A stretch of 24,611 nt of DNA from an uncultured Candidatus Saccharibacteria bacterium (GCA_937976315.1 CALJRR010000044.1:1-24611), one strand, 5' to 3'. Positions 1 to 8,399 are shown, counted from the first letter of the stretch. The notes: generated by a model from the letters alone, not told the origin. Program-made: numbers and translations.

Positions 1-567
1 AGTACTAAAGCTTCCAGCGACATGCTAGTTCGCGCCTGGATTCGTAGTTTTGGTATTAAAGCAACTATCTCAAACTGCTCTAACAATTACGGGCCATACC
101 AACACATTGAAAAGTTTATTCCGCGTCAGATTACCAATATTTTAAGTGATATCAAGCCAAAACTTTACGGTACCGGCGAACAAGTACGCGACTGGATTCA
201 TGTTGATGATCATAACTCAGCGGTTCATTTAATCCTAGAAAAAGGCGTTATAGGAGAAACCTACATCATTGGCGCAGATAATGATCACGTTAATAATAAG
301 ATGGTGATTGAATTGATTTGTGAGCTAATGGGTAAAGGTAAAGATTGGTATGAACATGTCAACGATCGTCCAGGTCATGATATGCGTTACGCAATGGATT
401 CCAGCAAGTTACGCCGCGAATTAGGATGGCAACCGCAATACACAGATAATAAAACCGGTATGCACGATGGATTAATGCAAACTATTAACTGGTATCGCGA
501 ACACGAAGACTGGTGGCGCGCCCAAAAAGACGCCGTTGAAGCAGCTTATGCAAAACAAGGACAATAA
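1..567 (+). CDS. rfbB: dTDP-glucose 4,6-dehydratase, C-terminal part (5' end outside window)
   Basis: Extended SDR enzyme of dTDP-L-rhamnose synthesis, converting dTDP-glucose to dTDP-4-keto-6-deoxyglucose in the cytoplasm. The frame is open from base 1 and 188 residues are present; the family usually has about 330-340, so the NAD-binding N-terminal half is missing. The first residues STKASSD are the end of the YxxxK active-site motif, with the Lys at codon 3 and the Tyr cut off. Further family blocks visible are NCSNNYGPYQ, EKFIPRQI, GTGEQVRDWIHVDDH and the SSKLRRELGW substrate-binding region. The ATG at base 22 is internal, not the start. The stop lies 2 bases before rfbC, so the two are cotranscribed. 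The C-terminal tail (WYREHEDWW...AYAKQGQ) recalls actinobacterial RmlB proteins; that is from memory. Identity is certain at family level. Confidence 0.95.
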   Translation, partial: STKASSDMLVRAWIRSFGIKATISNCSNNYGPYQHIEKFIPRQITNILSDIKPKLYGTGEQVRDWIHVDDHNSAVHLILEKGVIGETYIIGADNDHVNNKMVIELICELMGKGKDWYEHVNDRPGHDMRYAMDSSKLRRELGWQPQYTDNKTGMHDGLMQTINWYREHEDWWRAQKDAVEAAYAKQGQ

Positions 568-569
568 TT

Positions 570-1136
570 ATGTTTGACCCAACTAACTACAATGAACTTA
601 CAGTCACTGAATCGTCAATTCCAGGGTTATTTGTTATTAAATTACCCGTACATGGCGACAATCGCGGCTGGTTCAAAGAGAATTATCAAAAAGAAAAAAT
701 GGAAGCCTTAGGCTTACCGTCGTTCGATATCGTACAAAACAATATCAGCTTCAATGACAAAACTGGCGCCACTCGTGGACTTCATGCTGAACCTTGGAAT
801 AAATTTATATCAACTGCTAACGGTCGCGTTTTCGGCGCCTGGTGTGACCTCCGTAAAGGAGATAGCTTCGGCCGAGTATTTACCCACGAGATTAATCCGG
901 GTACGGCAATTTTCGTTCCTAAGGGCGTAGCTAACGGCTATCAAACGCTTGACGATAATGTCGCCTACACGTATCTAGTTGACGCTCATTGGTTCCCGGA
1001 CGCTAAATATACTTTTGTTAATTTATTTGATCCAGAACTAAAGATCAACTGGCCAATTGATAAGGATCAAGCAATTATTTCTGAAAAAGATGCCACACAT
1101 CCACTATTAAGTAATGTAATTCCTATGGAGGTATAA
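570..1136 (+). CDS. rfbC: dTDP-4-dehydrorhamnose 3,5-epimerase (RmlC cupin)
   Basis: 188-residue cupin that epimerises C3 and C5 of dTDP-4-keto-6-deoxyglucose. The RGLH block (residues 69-72, catalytic His72) and the VFVPKG/NGYQTL-type cupin strands are present, with Tyr residues near 133-135 in the position of the catalytic Tyr. The usual enterobacterial downstream block with PEHERG is replaced by PDAKYTFVN. Together with RGLHAEPWNK and GRVFGAWCDLR, this resembles the RmlC half of actinobacterial RmlC-RmlD fusion proteins as I remember them. An AGGA about 8 bases upstream supports the ATG at 570. It sits 2 bases after rfbB and 4 bases before rfbD in one operon. Confidence 0.93.
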   Translation: MFDPTNYNELTVTESSIPGLFVIKLPVHGDNRGWFKENYQKEKMEALGLPSFDIVQNNISFNDKTGATRGLHAEPWNKFISTANGRVFGAWCDLRKGDSFGRVFTHEINPGTAIFVPKGVANGYQTLDDNVAYTYLVDAHWFPDAKYTFVNLFDPELKINWPIDKDQAIISEKDATHPLLSNVIPMEV

Positions 1137-1140
1137 AATT

Positions 1141-1992
1141 ATGGACGATAATAAAATTTTCATTATTGGTGCTAACGGACAACTAGGATTAGCCCTACAA
1201 AGACAATATCCTAACGCCAAATCTGCTGACATTGACACTCTTGATATAACAGACTTAAAATCAGTTGAGTCTTTCGACTGGTCCAATATTGATATCGTAC
1301 TTAACGCTGCTGCCTTTACTAATGTCGATGGAGCAGAAACCGAAGAAGGTCGCGTAGCGTCTTGGAAGGTTAATGCATCTGCGGTGTCTAACCTTACTCG
1401 AGTATGCCGAAAATATGATATGACAATGGTTCACATTTCTAGCGATTACGTATTCGACGGAACAAAAAAACCCCACACAGAGGACGAGCCACTTAGCCCT
1501 CTTAGTGTCTATGGTCAGAGTAAGGCCGCAGGAGACCTATTGGTCGAACAATTAGACCGCTTCTATCTACTTCGGTCTACATGGGTAATTGGTGAAGGCA
1601 AAAATTTTGTCCGCACCATGCTAGGATTAGCGGAAAAAAACATCTCACCAACCGTTGTTAATGACCAAATAGGTCGCTTAACGTTCACCAGTGAGCTAGT
1701 GCGTATTATAGATCATTTATTGTCAACTAAAGCTCCATTCGGAACTTACAATGCGACAAATGACGGACCACTCGCTTCTTGGGCAGACATTACTAGAAAA
1801 ATATTTGAATTATCTAATCATAAAGACTTAATCGTTTCTAATACAACTACCGCAGAATATTTCGCCAACAAGCCTGGAGTTGCGCCACGACCGCTCAATA
1901 GTGATATGAGTCTAGATAAACTACACTCTACAGGATTTCAAAGCCGTAACTGGGAGGAAGACCTAAGGCAATATATCTCGAACAACGCCTAA
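1141..1992 (+). CDS. rfbD: dTDP-4-dehydrorhamnose reductase
   Basis: 283-residue SDR that makes the last step to dTDP-L-rhamnose using NAD(P)H. Visible motifs are the Rossmann loop GANGQLG (residues 10-16), LNAAAFTNVDGAE, the SSDYVFDG block near 100-107, and YGQSK (Tyr124, Lys128) as the YxxxK catalytic pair. GEGKNFVRTM and NDQIGRLTFT are also family blocks. GGAGGT at 1127-1132 lies 8 bases before the ATG. It follows rfbC by 4 bases. In many actinobacteria these two activities are one fused protein; here they are separate, adjacent genes. Confidence 0.95.
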   Translation: MDDNKIFIIGANGQLGLALQRQYPNAKSADIDTLDITDLKSVESFDWSNIDIVLNAAAFTNVDGAETEEGRVASWKVNASAVSNLTRVCRKYDMTMVHISSDYVFDGTKKPHTEDEPLSPLSVYGQSKAAGDLLVEQLDRFYLLRSTWVIGEGKNFVRTMLGLAEKNISPTVVNDQIGRLTFTSELVRIIDHLLSTKAPFGTYNATNDGPLASWADITRKIFELSNHKDLIVSNTTTAEYFANKPGVAPRPLNSDMSLDKLHSTGFQSRNWEEDLRQYISNNA

Positions 1993-2029
1993 AAAATACA
2001 ACCTCCATTAATCTCAAAACCGTTTAACC

Positions 2030-2058
2030 TTGATACTGTCGAATCATAGATATATAAT
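2030..2058 (+). promoter_or_regulatory. sigma70-type promoter of rfbA
   Basis: TTGATA (2030-2035), a 17-base spacer and a perfect TATAAT (2053-2058). Expected transcription start is near 2065, leaving a leader of about 16 bases that contains the AGGAGG at 2071-2076. rfbA can therefore be transcribed apart from rfbBCD. Confidence 0.75.
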
Positions 2059-2081
2059 CATACAACACAAAGGAGGATATG

Positions 2082-2927
2082 ATGAAGGGAATAATTTTAG
2101 CGGGTGGATCGGGTACGCGTCTATGGCCGATTACAAAAGCCATAAGTAAACAGTTGATGCCCATTTATGATAAACCTATGATTTACTATCCGCTAACCAC
2201 GTTAATGCAAGCAGGAATTCGTGATATTTTAATAATCACTACTCCAGACGATCAAAACGGCTTCAAGAAACTTCTTGGTGATGGCGCGCAGTGGGGCATA
2301 AATTTAGAATACGCTGTTCAACCTACACCAGACGGTCTAGCACAAGCTTTTATTATCGGCGAAAACTTTATCGGCAATGATAAAGTGGCATTAATACTTG
2401 GCGACAATATATTCTACGGAGCCGCCCTTGATAATTCACTACAAGAATGCACAGACCCCGACGGCGGCATTGTATTTGCATATAAAGTGCTTGATCCCGA
2501 ACGCTATGGAGTGGTTGAATTTAACGAGAATAATCAAGCTGTTTCTATCGAGGAAAAACCAGTGCATCCAAAATCCAATTTTGCAGTGGTAGGTCTATAT
2601 TTTTATGATAACGATGTCATAGATATTGCTAAAAATGTAAAGCCATCCGACCGAGGAGAACTGGAGATAACATCCGTAAACGCTGAATATCTACATCGCA
2701 AAAAACTCAAAGTGCAGACTTTAGACAACGGTGACGTATGGCTTGATACTGGAACGATAAATAGCTTAACCGATGCCGAAGATTTTGTACGTGTAATCCA
2801 AACAAGGACTGGACAGATAGTCGGATCACCCGAAGTAACTGCCTTTCAAAACGGTTGGATTTCCAGGGAGCAGTTAGAAATACTTGCCGAACCATTAAAA
2901 AAATCTGGGTACGGCAAATATCTATAA
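2082..2927 (+). CDS. rfbA: glucose-1-phosphate thymidylyltransferase
   Basis: First enzyme of dTDP-rhamnose synthesis, joining glucose-1-phosphate and dTTP. The nucleotidyltransferase signature GGSGTRLWP (residues 8-16), SKQLMPIYDKPMIYYP, the metal-binding Asp in LGDNIFYG (Asp108), EEKP (157-160) and the WLDTGT block are all present. Two ATGs lie in tandem. The one at 2082 has AGGAGG 5 bases upstream, while 2079 would have only 2, so 2082 is preferred, giving 281 residues, normal for RmlA. It lies downstream of rfbBCD but has its own strong promoter in the 86-base gap. Its last bases overlap the 3' end of a minus-strand ORF by 6 bases. Confidence 0.96.
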   Translation: MKGIILAGGSGTRLWPITKAISKQLMPIYDKPMIYYPLTTLMQAGIRDILIITTPDDQNGFKKLLGDGAQWGINLEYAVQPTPDGLAQAFIIGENFIGNDKVALILGDNIFYGAALDNSLQECTDPDGGIVFAYKVLDPERYGVVEFNENNQAVSIEEKPVHPKSNFAVVGLYFYDNDVIDIAKNVKPSDRGELEITSVNAEYLHRKKLKVQTLDNGDVWLDTGTINSLTDAEDFVRVIQTRTGQIVGSPEVTAFQNGWISREQLEILAEPLKKSGYGKYL

Positions 2928-3278
2928 ACTCCTACAGACACTGACGACATCGTTCGTAGACAATCTGTCTACATTCACAACCACAAATCTGTCATAACCG
3001 AGGGTGTTATATACAGTATTCTTAATTAAATCATCCCTAGTTAGAATAAGCCATTTTTTATTTGATGCGATTTTACTATAATGTAGTATTTGTGTTATGT
3101 TTTTCATGGCTACTGCATACCGAAACAGCTCTGGAGCTTTAAAGGACTTTTTAATATCACCATTCAAATAACGACCAAATGTACCCTGACTAATAGAAAT
3201 AGCCAATATTAAAATCCCGACAGCCGTCATCATTTTAACTAAATGCTCCGATTTTGATCTGTCATAAATGCGCACCAA
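2922..3278 (-). CDS. small membrane-anchored protein of unknown function, possibly the remnant of a larger gene
   Basis: 118 codons from a TTG (3276-3278); a GTG follows directly and the first in-frame ATG is at 3233. I do not recognise the family. There is one strongly hydrophobic stretch (MMTAVGILILAISISQGTFG, about residues 16-35), then about 80 mostly polar residues. No good Shine-Dalgarno sequence is near TTG or GTG, and a GGAG lies about 12 bases before the ATG at 3233. The frame is the same as the upstream gtrA-like gene and stays open from the codon after its TAA, so readthrough, an old fusion or a decayed membrane protein are possible. The layout, a last membrane helix followed by a short soluble tail, also fits the C-terminus of a GT-C-like protein. 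It overlaps the rfbA end by 6 bases. Confidence 0.4.
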   Translation of the reverse strand: MVRIYDRSKSEHLVKMMTAVGILILAISISQGTFGRYLNGDIKKSFKAPELFRYAVAMKNITQILHYSKIASNKKWLILTRDDLIKNTVYNTLGYDRFVVVNVDRLSTNDVVSVCRSL

Positions 3279-3326
3279 TATAAGTACGTCGATATTATAT
3301 GCAACCTCTTTACTTTCAGGAGTTTT

Positions 3327-3776
3327 TTATTCCACATTTTTATCATTATCCTTTGAAAAAATAAATAAATTAAAAACCAGAAAATTCCAAATTGCAAATA
3401 CTGCAGTAACTATAACTTTCGCCCATTGGATATCAAGCACGTTAGAGTTTACTAACGTAGCAATAATTACTGAAGTTGCCACCATATTGAAAATACTAAG
3501 TAATGCATAGAGAATAATTTGCGACCTTAAAGAGAATCTATCATATTGACTATGATTAAAAACTTTCTTACGATTCACAGGAAAGTTAAAAACAAATCCC
3601 GACAAAAAGCCGATACCACTAGCCAAAAAAGCCGGCAAATGTATATTGTGATATAAAATATACGATATTGACGCGTCTATTAGCAGTGTAATACCGCCTA
3701 CAACAAGAAATAAAAAGATTTTTAAAAATATACCATTTTTCATATTATCTTTATTAAGAATATCATATTCGTTCAT
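3327..3776 (-). CDS. GtrA family membrane protein
   Basis: 149-residue protein with four predicted membrane helices (about residues 15-37, 40-60, 82-104 and 114-140), the hallmark of GtrA-like proteins. The VNRKKVFNHS stretch between helices 2 and 3 matches the family's basic cytosolic loop. GtrA proteins help translocate polyprenyl-phosphate-linked sugars or otherwise assist a GtrB-type glycosyltransferase. Such a glycosyltransferase is divergently encoded next door at 3809. The ATG at 3776 was chosen, but the ATG 11 codons later (MKNGIFLKIF) could be the true start; neither has a convincing ribosome binding site. The domain is complete at the TAA although the frame continues open behind it. 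Confidence 0.85.
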   Translation of the reverse strand: MNEYDILNKDNMKNGIFLKIFLFLVVGGITLLIDASISYILYHNIHLPAFLASGIGFLSGFVFNFPVNRKKVFNHSQYDRFSLRSQIILYALLSIFNMVATSVIIATLVNSNVLDIQWAKVIVTAVFAIWNFLVFNLFIFSKDNDKNVE

Positions 3777-3809
3777 AATGCATATACGATTGTAGTATAA
3801 TTGATTATA
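3772..3809. promoter_or_regulatory. overlapping divergent promoters between gtrA-like gene and GT2 gene
   Basis: On the plus strand TTCATA (3772-3777), an 18-base spacer and a perfect TATAAT (3796-3801) lie 7 bases before the ATG at 3809, so the expected transcript has essentially no leader. On the minus strand TATACT (3799 to 3794) and TATAAT (3809 to 3804) are candidate -10 elements for the gene starting at 3776. The two directions share the same bases, so they probably compete. Confidence 0.55.
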
Positions 3810-4765
3810 TGTACAGAAAACTAGAGACCGCAGTCGTTATACCTTGCTATAACGAAGAGAAAATGATCACTCAAACAATAAAGAAAATACCAGAATACAT
3901 AGATCATATTATAACCGTTAATGATGCTAGCACTGATAACACTATTGGAGTCTTGAAAAAACTAAAAAAACAATATAGCAAGCTTATCATTGTTGACAAT
4001 AAGGTAAATCAAGGCGTCGGAGGAGCTCTTATCGCTGGATATGATTATGCGATAAAAAATACTAAAGCAACAGCTATCGGTATAGTCGCAGGAGATGATC
4101 AGTTTGATTCATCATACCTAAAGGCAATGCTGGATGACTTCATAGATCAATCAGCAGACTACGTAAAAGCAAGCAGGTTTTTCCATCGAGAAGCCTTCAA
4201 AACTATGCCAAAATATCGCCAATTTGGAAATATATTCATATCTCTACTCACCAAATTTTCTACTGGGTATTATTCTATTACAGACATCACCAACGGGTGT
4301 GGTTGGCTACGTCGTGAAATAATCGAAAAAGTCGATTTTTCTATAGTAGAAAAGCGTTACGATTACGAAACTAGTATGTTGACTGCTCTGTCGATAGCTA
4401 ACGCTAAAGTCATTGACCATGCTGTACCAGCACATTACGGCAACGAAAAATCAACTATCAAACTAATCCCGACAGCCTGGAGAAATCTAAAGGCTGTATG
4501 GAAAGGATTCTGGCGCAGAATTTATTATAAGTATGTACTATACGGTTTTCATCCCGTAGCGCTATTTCTATTCACAGGTATGTTTTTCTTAATAATATCG
4601 CTATTATTGGCTATATTTCTGTTATATGTTAAGTTATTCGCCCACCAATCACCGACCGCAGGCAGCGTAATGTTAGCTGTACTGCCGTTTATACTAGGAA
4701 TACAGTTAACGTTGACAGCCCTTACAATCGACGTATCCAACGAAAATAATAACTTTAAGAAATAG
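3809..4765 (+). CDS. GT2 family glycosyltransferase, polyprenyl-phosphate sugar synthase type
   Basis: 318 residues. An N-terminal GT-A domain starts with AVVIPCYNEE (8-17), has the nucleotide-binding VNDAST (37-42) and a metal-binding GDDQFD (95-100). Two C-terminal membrane helices follow (about 248-275 and 284-306). This is the layout of DPM1/GtrB-like enzymes that move a sugar from a nucleotide donor to undecaprenyl phosphate at the inner membrane face. The divergent neighbour is a GtrA protein, the usual partner. A TATAAT 7 bases before the ATG and the lack of a Shine-Dalgarno sequence suggest a leaderless transcript and support this start. The donor sugar cannot be read from the sequence. 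Confidence 0.85.
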   Translation: MYRKLETAVVIPCYNEEKMITQTIKKIPEYIDHIITVNDASTDNTIGVLKKLKKQYSKLIIVDNKVNQGVGGALIAGYDYAIKNTKATAIGIVAGDDQFDSSYLKAMLDDFIDQSADYVKASRFFHREAFKTMPKYRQFGNIFISLLTKFSTGYYSITDITNGCGWLRREIIEKVDFSIVEKRYDYETSMLTALSIANAKVIDHAVPAHYGNEKSTIKLIPTAWRNLKAVWKGFWRRIYYKYVLYGFHPVALFLFTGMFFLIISLLLAIFLLYVKLFAHQSPTAGSVMLAVLPFILGIQLTLTALTIDVSNENNNFKK

Positions 4766-4774
4766 GCTACTAGA

Positions 4775-5431
4775 TTAAAGATTAATGTTAGCCACGTCAC
4801 CAATACCGTCGACTAAATAGTCTGGCTCCATTGATTTCAAGAACTCCTTACTACGAATTCCACTCAAAAGAGCAATACTGGTTGCATTGAGCTGCTGAGC
4901 CGCAGCAACATCAGCTTCAGTATCTCCAATAATAATAGAGTCTCCGGGATTATCTATTGTTTGCTTAATTATATCTGCCTTTTTTAATAATGTGCCTTCT
5001 TTTGTGTCACTATGTCCTGATAAAATTTTTTCAAAAAAGCACCCAATTCCCAACTTTTCAATCTGCTTATCTAGAGCGTCTGAGTTTCGTCTTAAACTAA
5101 GTAAGTATAGCTTATTACCATTCGAGGACAGCTTTTTTAGCGTAGACAAGCTATCCACAAAAAGCTCATCTCTATACAACTCCTCCAATGATTCTATGCG
5201 ATCAATAAATAATTTGAGATAATCATCCCTATTATTTACCTCAAGCCCACTCATCGGCAATAATTCATTCCAGGAAATATTATCACGTTTCAATTCCCAA
5301 TATTTCTTCTGATCAAGAGGTGTGCCACCCATTTTTTCGACACACTCCTTATATACTCTATAATGACGCGGGGCAATATCAACCAAAGTACCGTCAAAAT
5401 CTATAAATATATTTCTATTTGCAATTTTCAT
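4775..5431 (-). CDS. HAD superfamily phosphatase (subfamily IA-like)
   Basis: 218 residues from the ATG at 5431. The HAD motifs are in order: DFDGT (Asp11 nucleophile, Asp13 acid/base), Ser112 in LLSLRRN as motif II, Lys in the SDTKEGTLLKKAD region as motif III, and IIGDTEADVAAA (Asp170, Asp174) as motif IV. A longer frame to 5515 exists, but its extra residues lie inside the upstream gene and do not look like a HAD N-terminus. The chosen start is preceded by GGTGAT and overlaps the 3' end of the epimerase gene by 17 bases, so translation is probably coupled. As last gene of a five-gene sugar operon, its substrate is likely a sugar phosphate or nucleotide-sugar intermediate; this is inference. 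Confidence 0.85.
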   Translation of the reverse strand: MKIANRNIFIDFDGTLVDIAPRHYRVYKECVEKMGGTPLDQKKYWELKRDNISWNELLPMSGLEVNNRDDYLKLFIDRIESLEELYRDELFVDSLSTLKKLSSNGNKLYLLSLRRNSDALDKQIEKLGIGCFFEKILSGHSDTKEGTLLKKADIIKQTIDNPGDSIIIGDTEADVAAAQQLNATSIALLSGIRSKEFLKSMEPDYLVDGIGDVANINL

Positions 5432-6308
5432 AGAGATCACCCATCTCCTTAATTTTATCTGGAAAGAACACTTTAGGATGATAATCAAGTAGACTCTCTG
5501 CCTTTGATATATCAATAACTATATCGCAACCACCGCTATCGGACATAATATTTATACAGCTACTCGATCGCATACTTTTAATAATTGACTCCGCTGTTTC
5601 TTTAATAGAGACTCCCCTACCCGTCCCAATATTGACCACTCCAGCGCCCGCCGAATTAACTGCACATATAATACTACTAGCTACATCGTCAATATGCACA
5701 TAGTCGCGAAGAACTAGTGGACCATTGATGGTCAGATTACCTCCAGACTTAGCCGCCCTAATGAAGTTAGGGATAGCCCTAGCAATTGGGTCATATCCGC
5801 CATACATTATTGAAAATCGCAGAATGGTAAGCTCTTTGTTATTTTTTTGCGCAAATGATTGAGCAATTACTTCGCTAGCTATCTTAGTGGAACTATAATA
5901 TGAACTACCAGACACGACATTATCTTCCGTAATCGGACCATTAATTTTTGTTTTATCATAAGCTTCTACAGTACTGCCGATAATAATCTTTTTTGCCTTT
6001 TTACCAAAATACGTTAGAAGATTAATAGTCCCATCTATATTACCTTCCTTGCACTTCTCTAAATTGTCTTCGATAGATTTTTTTGGTACAAAAGCCGCCA
6101 AATGGACTATAGCGTTAAACTCTTTACCGGCCAATACATCGGCAGCTATTTTTAAACTCTCCTTACTAGACAAGTCGCATTCAACCCACTTAACATCATC
6201 ATAATCAATATTAGATCTGCCTAAACAAACTATCTCCCAGCTGGCAGGCGCCATTTCCAAAAAACGCCTGCCAACAAAACCAGATGCACCAGTAACGAGA
6301 ATTTTCAC
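5415..6308 (-). CDS. NAD-dependent epimerase/dehydratase (extended SDR)
   Basis: 297 residues. TGASGFVG near the N-terminus is the NAD-binding loop, HLAAFVP is the next family block, Ser112-Thr113 and Tyr138/Lys142 (YSSTK) form the catalytic set, and RDYVHIDDVA is the usual C-terminal block. These proteins act on nucleotide sugars as 4-epimerases, 4,6-dehydratases or reductases, and the sequence does not decide which. The start is GTG at 6306-6308, directly abutting the TAG of the ATP-grasp gene, so the genes are tightly coupled. It is the fourth gene of the operon starting at 9486. Confidence 0.88.
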   Translation of the reverse strand: MKILVTGASGFVGRRFLEMAPASWEIVCLGRSNIDYDDVKWVECDLSSKESLKIAADVLAGKEFNAIVHLAAFVPKKSIEDNLEKCKEGNIDGTINLLTYFGKKAKKIIIGSTVEAYDKTKINGPITEDNVVSGSSYYSSTKIASEVIAQSFAQKNNKELTILRFSIMYGGYDPIARAIPNFIRAAKSGGNLTINGPLVLRDYVHIDDVASSIICAVNSAGAGVVNIGTGRGVSIKETAESIIKSMRSSSCINIMSDSGGCDIVIDISKAESLLDYHPKVFFPDKIKEMGDLYENCK

Positions 6309-7394
6309 CTATGATATTTCCTTAAGGATACGATCACGCTGAGCAACGCTCTCTTCTATAACTCCCATATCTGACAAAACTGGTCGAAAATCCATTCCTC
6401 GAATCCATACTAGACCATCTGGTAGAGGATTGGTATTGTTATCAATCGCGGGAATCTCTTCACCATAGCCAAGCTTAACAAACATTTCAGGCATATTAAG
6501 ACCCGCTTGTGTAAAGAATTCGTGAGTCGTAAAGAATCGTCCAATATTAATTTCTGTTGGATTTGGTACACCATTTTTGTCGTAAGCCATATCCACACCA
6601 AATAGACCATCTGGCCTACTATCAACAGCCAACACAGCCCTACGAGCAATATCATCAAGTTCGGCATCCGAATAAGTTAATCCCGTTCCAGTAGCACCAG
6701 TGACACCTGATGGGGAAATTTTTGACAACTCCCAATATAAGCGCTTGCGCCCCTGGGCAACAACTAGCTCGCCATCTTTCCATAACGACATCCAAGTAAC
6801 CGTCTCCGGCTCAAGCAATTCTGATACTGTAAAATTACCAGACCACGAGCCATTTTTCTCTTGGAAATCTAACCAGTTCTTAGCAGTCTTAACATCGTGA
6901 ACTGGAAGAGATCCACGACCACCAGCTCCTGATATTGCGCGAATCCACATAGACCCACCCATCTCCTCTAATAGAGCATCTAAATCAGTATCTTTACCTT
7001 CAATTAGTTTAGTCTTAGGAACTTTAATGCCAGCCTTCTCCCATAGCTTAAACGACTCAAACTTATCTTGAAGGATTTTAACAGTTTCCTTGGCTGGAAA
7101 GAATGTTTTGGCTTTAATTTTCTCTCGATTCTCGCTCAAAAACCCAACCTCAACATCGTTTTGAGCGTGTACAAACTCAATATTTTCCTTCTCTATAATG
7201 TAATTCAAAAAATCAATGTACTTTGGGTCGTTTGCCAACGGTGCTAGATATTTAACATCAACTTCAGCACGCTGTAAATAATATTTATCAGCATCTGTGC
7301 CAACAATGTAATATTCTTCATCCGCAGCTCTAAGGGATCGAATAAAGTTTGCAGAAGGCGATCCACCAGCACCTGTTACTAAAATTCTTTTCAT
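6309..7394 (-). CDS. ATP-grasp protein with CarB-like layout
   Basis: 361 residues. A Rossmann-like preATP-grasp domain begins with ILVTGAGGSPSANFIRSL. The ATP-grasp core follows from about residue 110, with a glycine-rich loop (SGAGGRGS) and a metal-binding end segment FGVDMAYD...PTEINIGRF (Glu and Asn of the ExN pattern). ATP-grasp enzymes join a carboxylate, through an acyl phosphate, to an amine or other nucleophile. Sitting in an operon with a sugar aminotransferase, it could attach an amino acid or other acid to an amino sugar; this is inference. AGGAGG sits 5 bases before the ATG at 7394. It lies 9 bases from the upstream dehydrogenase gene. Confidence 0.85.
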   Translation of the reverse strand: MKRILVTGAGGSPSANFIRSLRAADEEYYIVGTDADKYYLQRAEVDVKYLAPLANDPKYIDFLNYIIEKENIEFVHAQNDVEVGFLSENREKIKAKTFFPAKETVKILQDKFESFKLWEKAGIKVPKTKLIEGKDTDLDALLEEMGGSMWIRAISGAGGRGSLPVHDVKTAKNWLDFQEKNGSWSGNFTVSELLEPETVTWMSLWKDGELVVAQGRKRLYWELSKISPSGVTGATGTGLTYSDAELDDIARRAVLAVDSRPDGLFGVDMAYDKNGVPNPTEINIGRFFTTHEFFTQAGLNMPEMFVKLGYGEEIPAIDNNTNPLPDGLVWIRGMDFRPVLSDMGVIEESVAQRDRILKEIS

Positions 7395-7403
7395 ATTATC
7401 CTC

Positions 7404-8399
7404 CTATTTAACGTCAAAAGGCGCAACAGCCTCTAATGATATTTTTAATGCTTCGCGCGCATCTACCGGATCAACAATTGATGCCGTCCTGCCCATAGAT
7501 TTAGCCATAAAAGCTTTCAATTCAGCAGCCAAAGGCTCTTCAAAATCAACTTTTATCACACGCTTTTCTGGATCACCAACCTGCAAAACAAATTCAGTAA
7601 ATCCATCTTTCTGAATCTCTTTCATATTATGTTTATAATATGTAAGTTCCTGTGTTATATAATTAGCCTCTAGATAACCTAACGATCCAGTCAGTGCAAT
7701 GGTACGAATTTTTACTGGAGTCAGCCAATTAGCCTGAATAAATCCTGACGCTCTACCATAATCCATTAATATTTCTGCTGAATCAATTTTTTTACTATGA
7801 CGAGTACGCGATCCGTGGCTATGAATAGCTTTAGGTTTTTGTCCTAATAGATAATTAACTATATCAACGTCATGAACTGCAAGGTCAATAATTACATCCG
7901 TTTTTGGCTCAACAGCAGGAAAACCACCAACACGCTTACATACTACCGAGGTTATATCGCCTATAGCATTGTCATCGATCATCTGTTTCAGCTTCTTAAT
8001 TACTGGATTAAACCTCTCTATATGACCAACTGTAAACGTAACTCCATTTTCCTCAGCACAAGCAATTAGTTTATCAGCCTCTTCCACCGAAGATGCAATT
8101 GGTTTTTCAAGCATACAATTAATACCTCGAGACATCACCTCAGTTGCAACTTCAAGATGAAATGGAGTAGGCACAACCACAGACACGGCATCTGGATGAA
8201 CTTTCTCAAGCATTTCCTTGTAATCAGTAAAGAATTTTGTTTTGTATTCGTCAGCTAACGATTTTGCGGCTGGATTAACGTCTGCTATTGCCACTAGCTC
8301 AGATTCTGGAAGCATGAAATAATTACGCACATGATTGCGCCCCATATTTCCAGTGCCAATGACAGCAACCCTTATTTTACCTTCTTTATTATTAGTCAT
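7404..8399 (-). CDS. Gfo/Idh/MocA family oxidoreductase, probable UDP-HexNAc 3-dehydrogenase type
   Basis: 331 residues. An NAD-binding N-terminal domain carries GTGNMG (15-20). EKPIA (98-102) holds the family's catalytic Lys, followed by GHIERFNP (125-132) and DLAVHDVDI (172-180) with the active-site His. The GHxERFNP stretch is familiar from sugar dehydrogenases that oxidise C3 of UDP-GlcNAc (GnnA or WlbA/WbpB relatives). Such enzymes supply a 3-keto sugar to a DegT aminotransferase, which is exactly the gene overlapping it by 8 bases (ATGACTAA). The precise substrate is inferred, not seen. Confidence 0.87.
   Translation of the reverse strand: MTNNKEGKIRVAVIGTGNMGRNHVRNYFMLPESELVAIADVNPAAKSLADEYKTKFFTDYKEMLEKVHPDAVSVVVPTPFHLEVATEVMSRGINCMLEKPIASSVEEADKLIACAEENGVTFTVGHIERFNPVIKKLKQMIDDNAIGDITSVVCKRVGGFPAVEPKTDVIIDLAVHDVDIVNYLLGQKPKAIHSHGSRTRHSKKIDSAEILMDYGRASGFIQANWLTPVKIRTIALTGSLGYLEANYITQELTYYKHNMKEIQKDGFTEFVLQVGDPEKRVIKVDFEEPLAAELKAFMAKSMGRTASIVDPVDAREALKISLEAVAPFDVK

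Noticed and set aside
3268..3510. Plus-strand ORF opposite gtrA
   Set aside because: It is antisense to a clear GtrA gene; the hydrophobic look comes from the reverse complement of membrane-helix codons.
4765..4793. Possible hairpin GGCTA...TAGCC between the GT2 and HAD genes
   Set aside because: Only 5 base pairs, an 18-base loop and no T-run; it also overlaps the HAD stop codon. Not called a terminator.
5432..5515. Longer start for the HAD phosphatase
   Set aside because: The extra 28 residues lie inside the epimerase gene; HAD motif I normally lies within about 15 residues of the start, which the ATG at 5431 gives.
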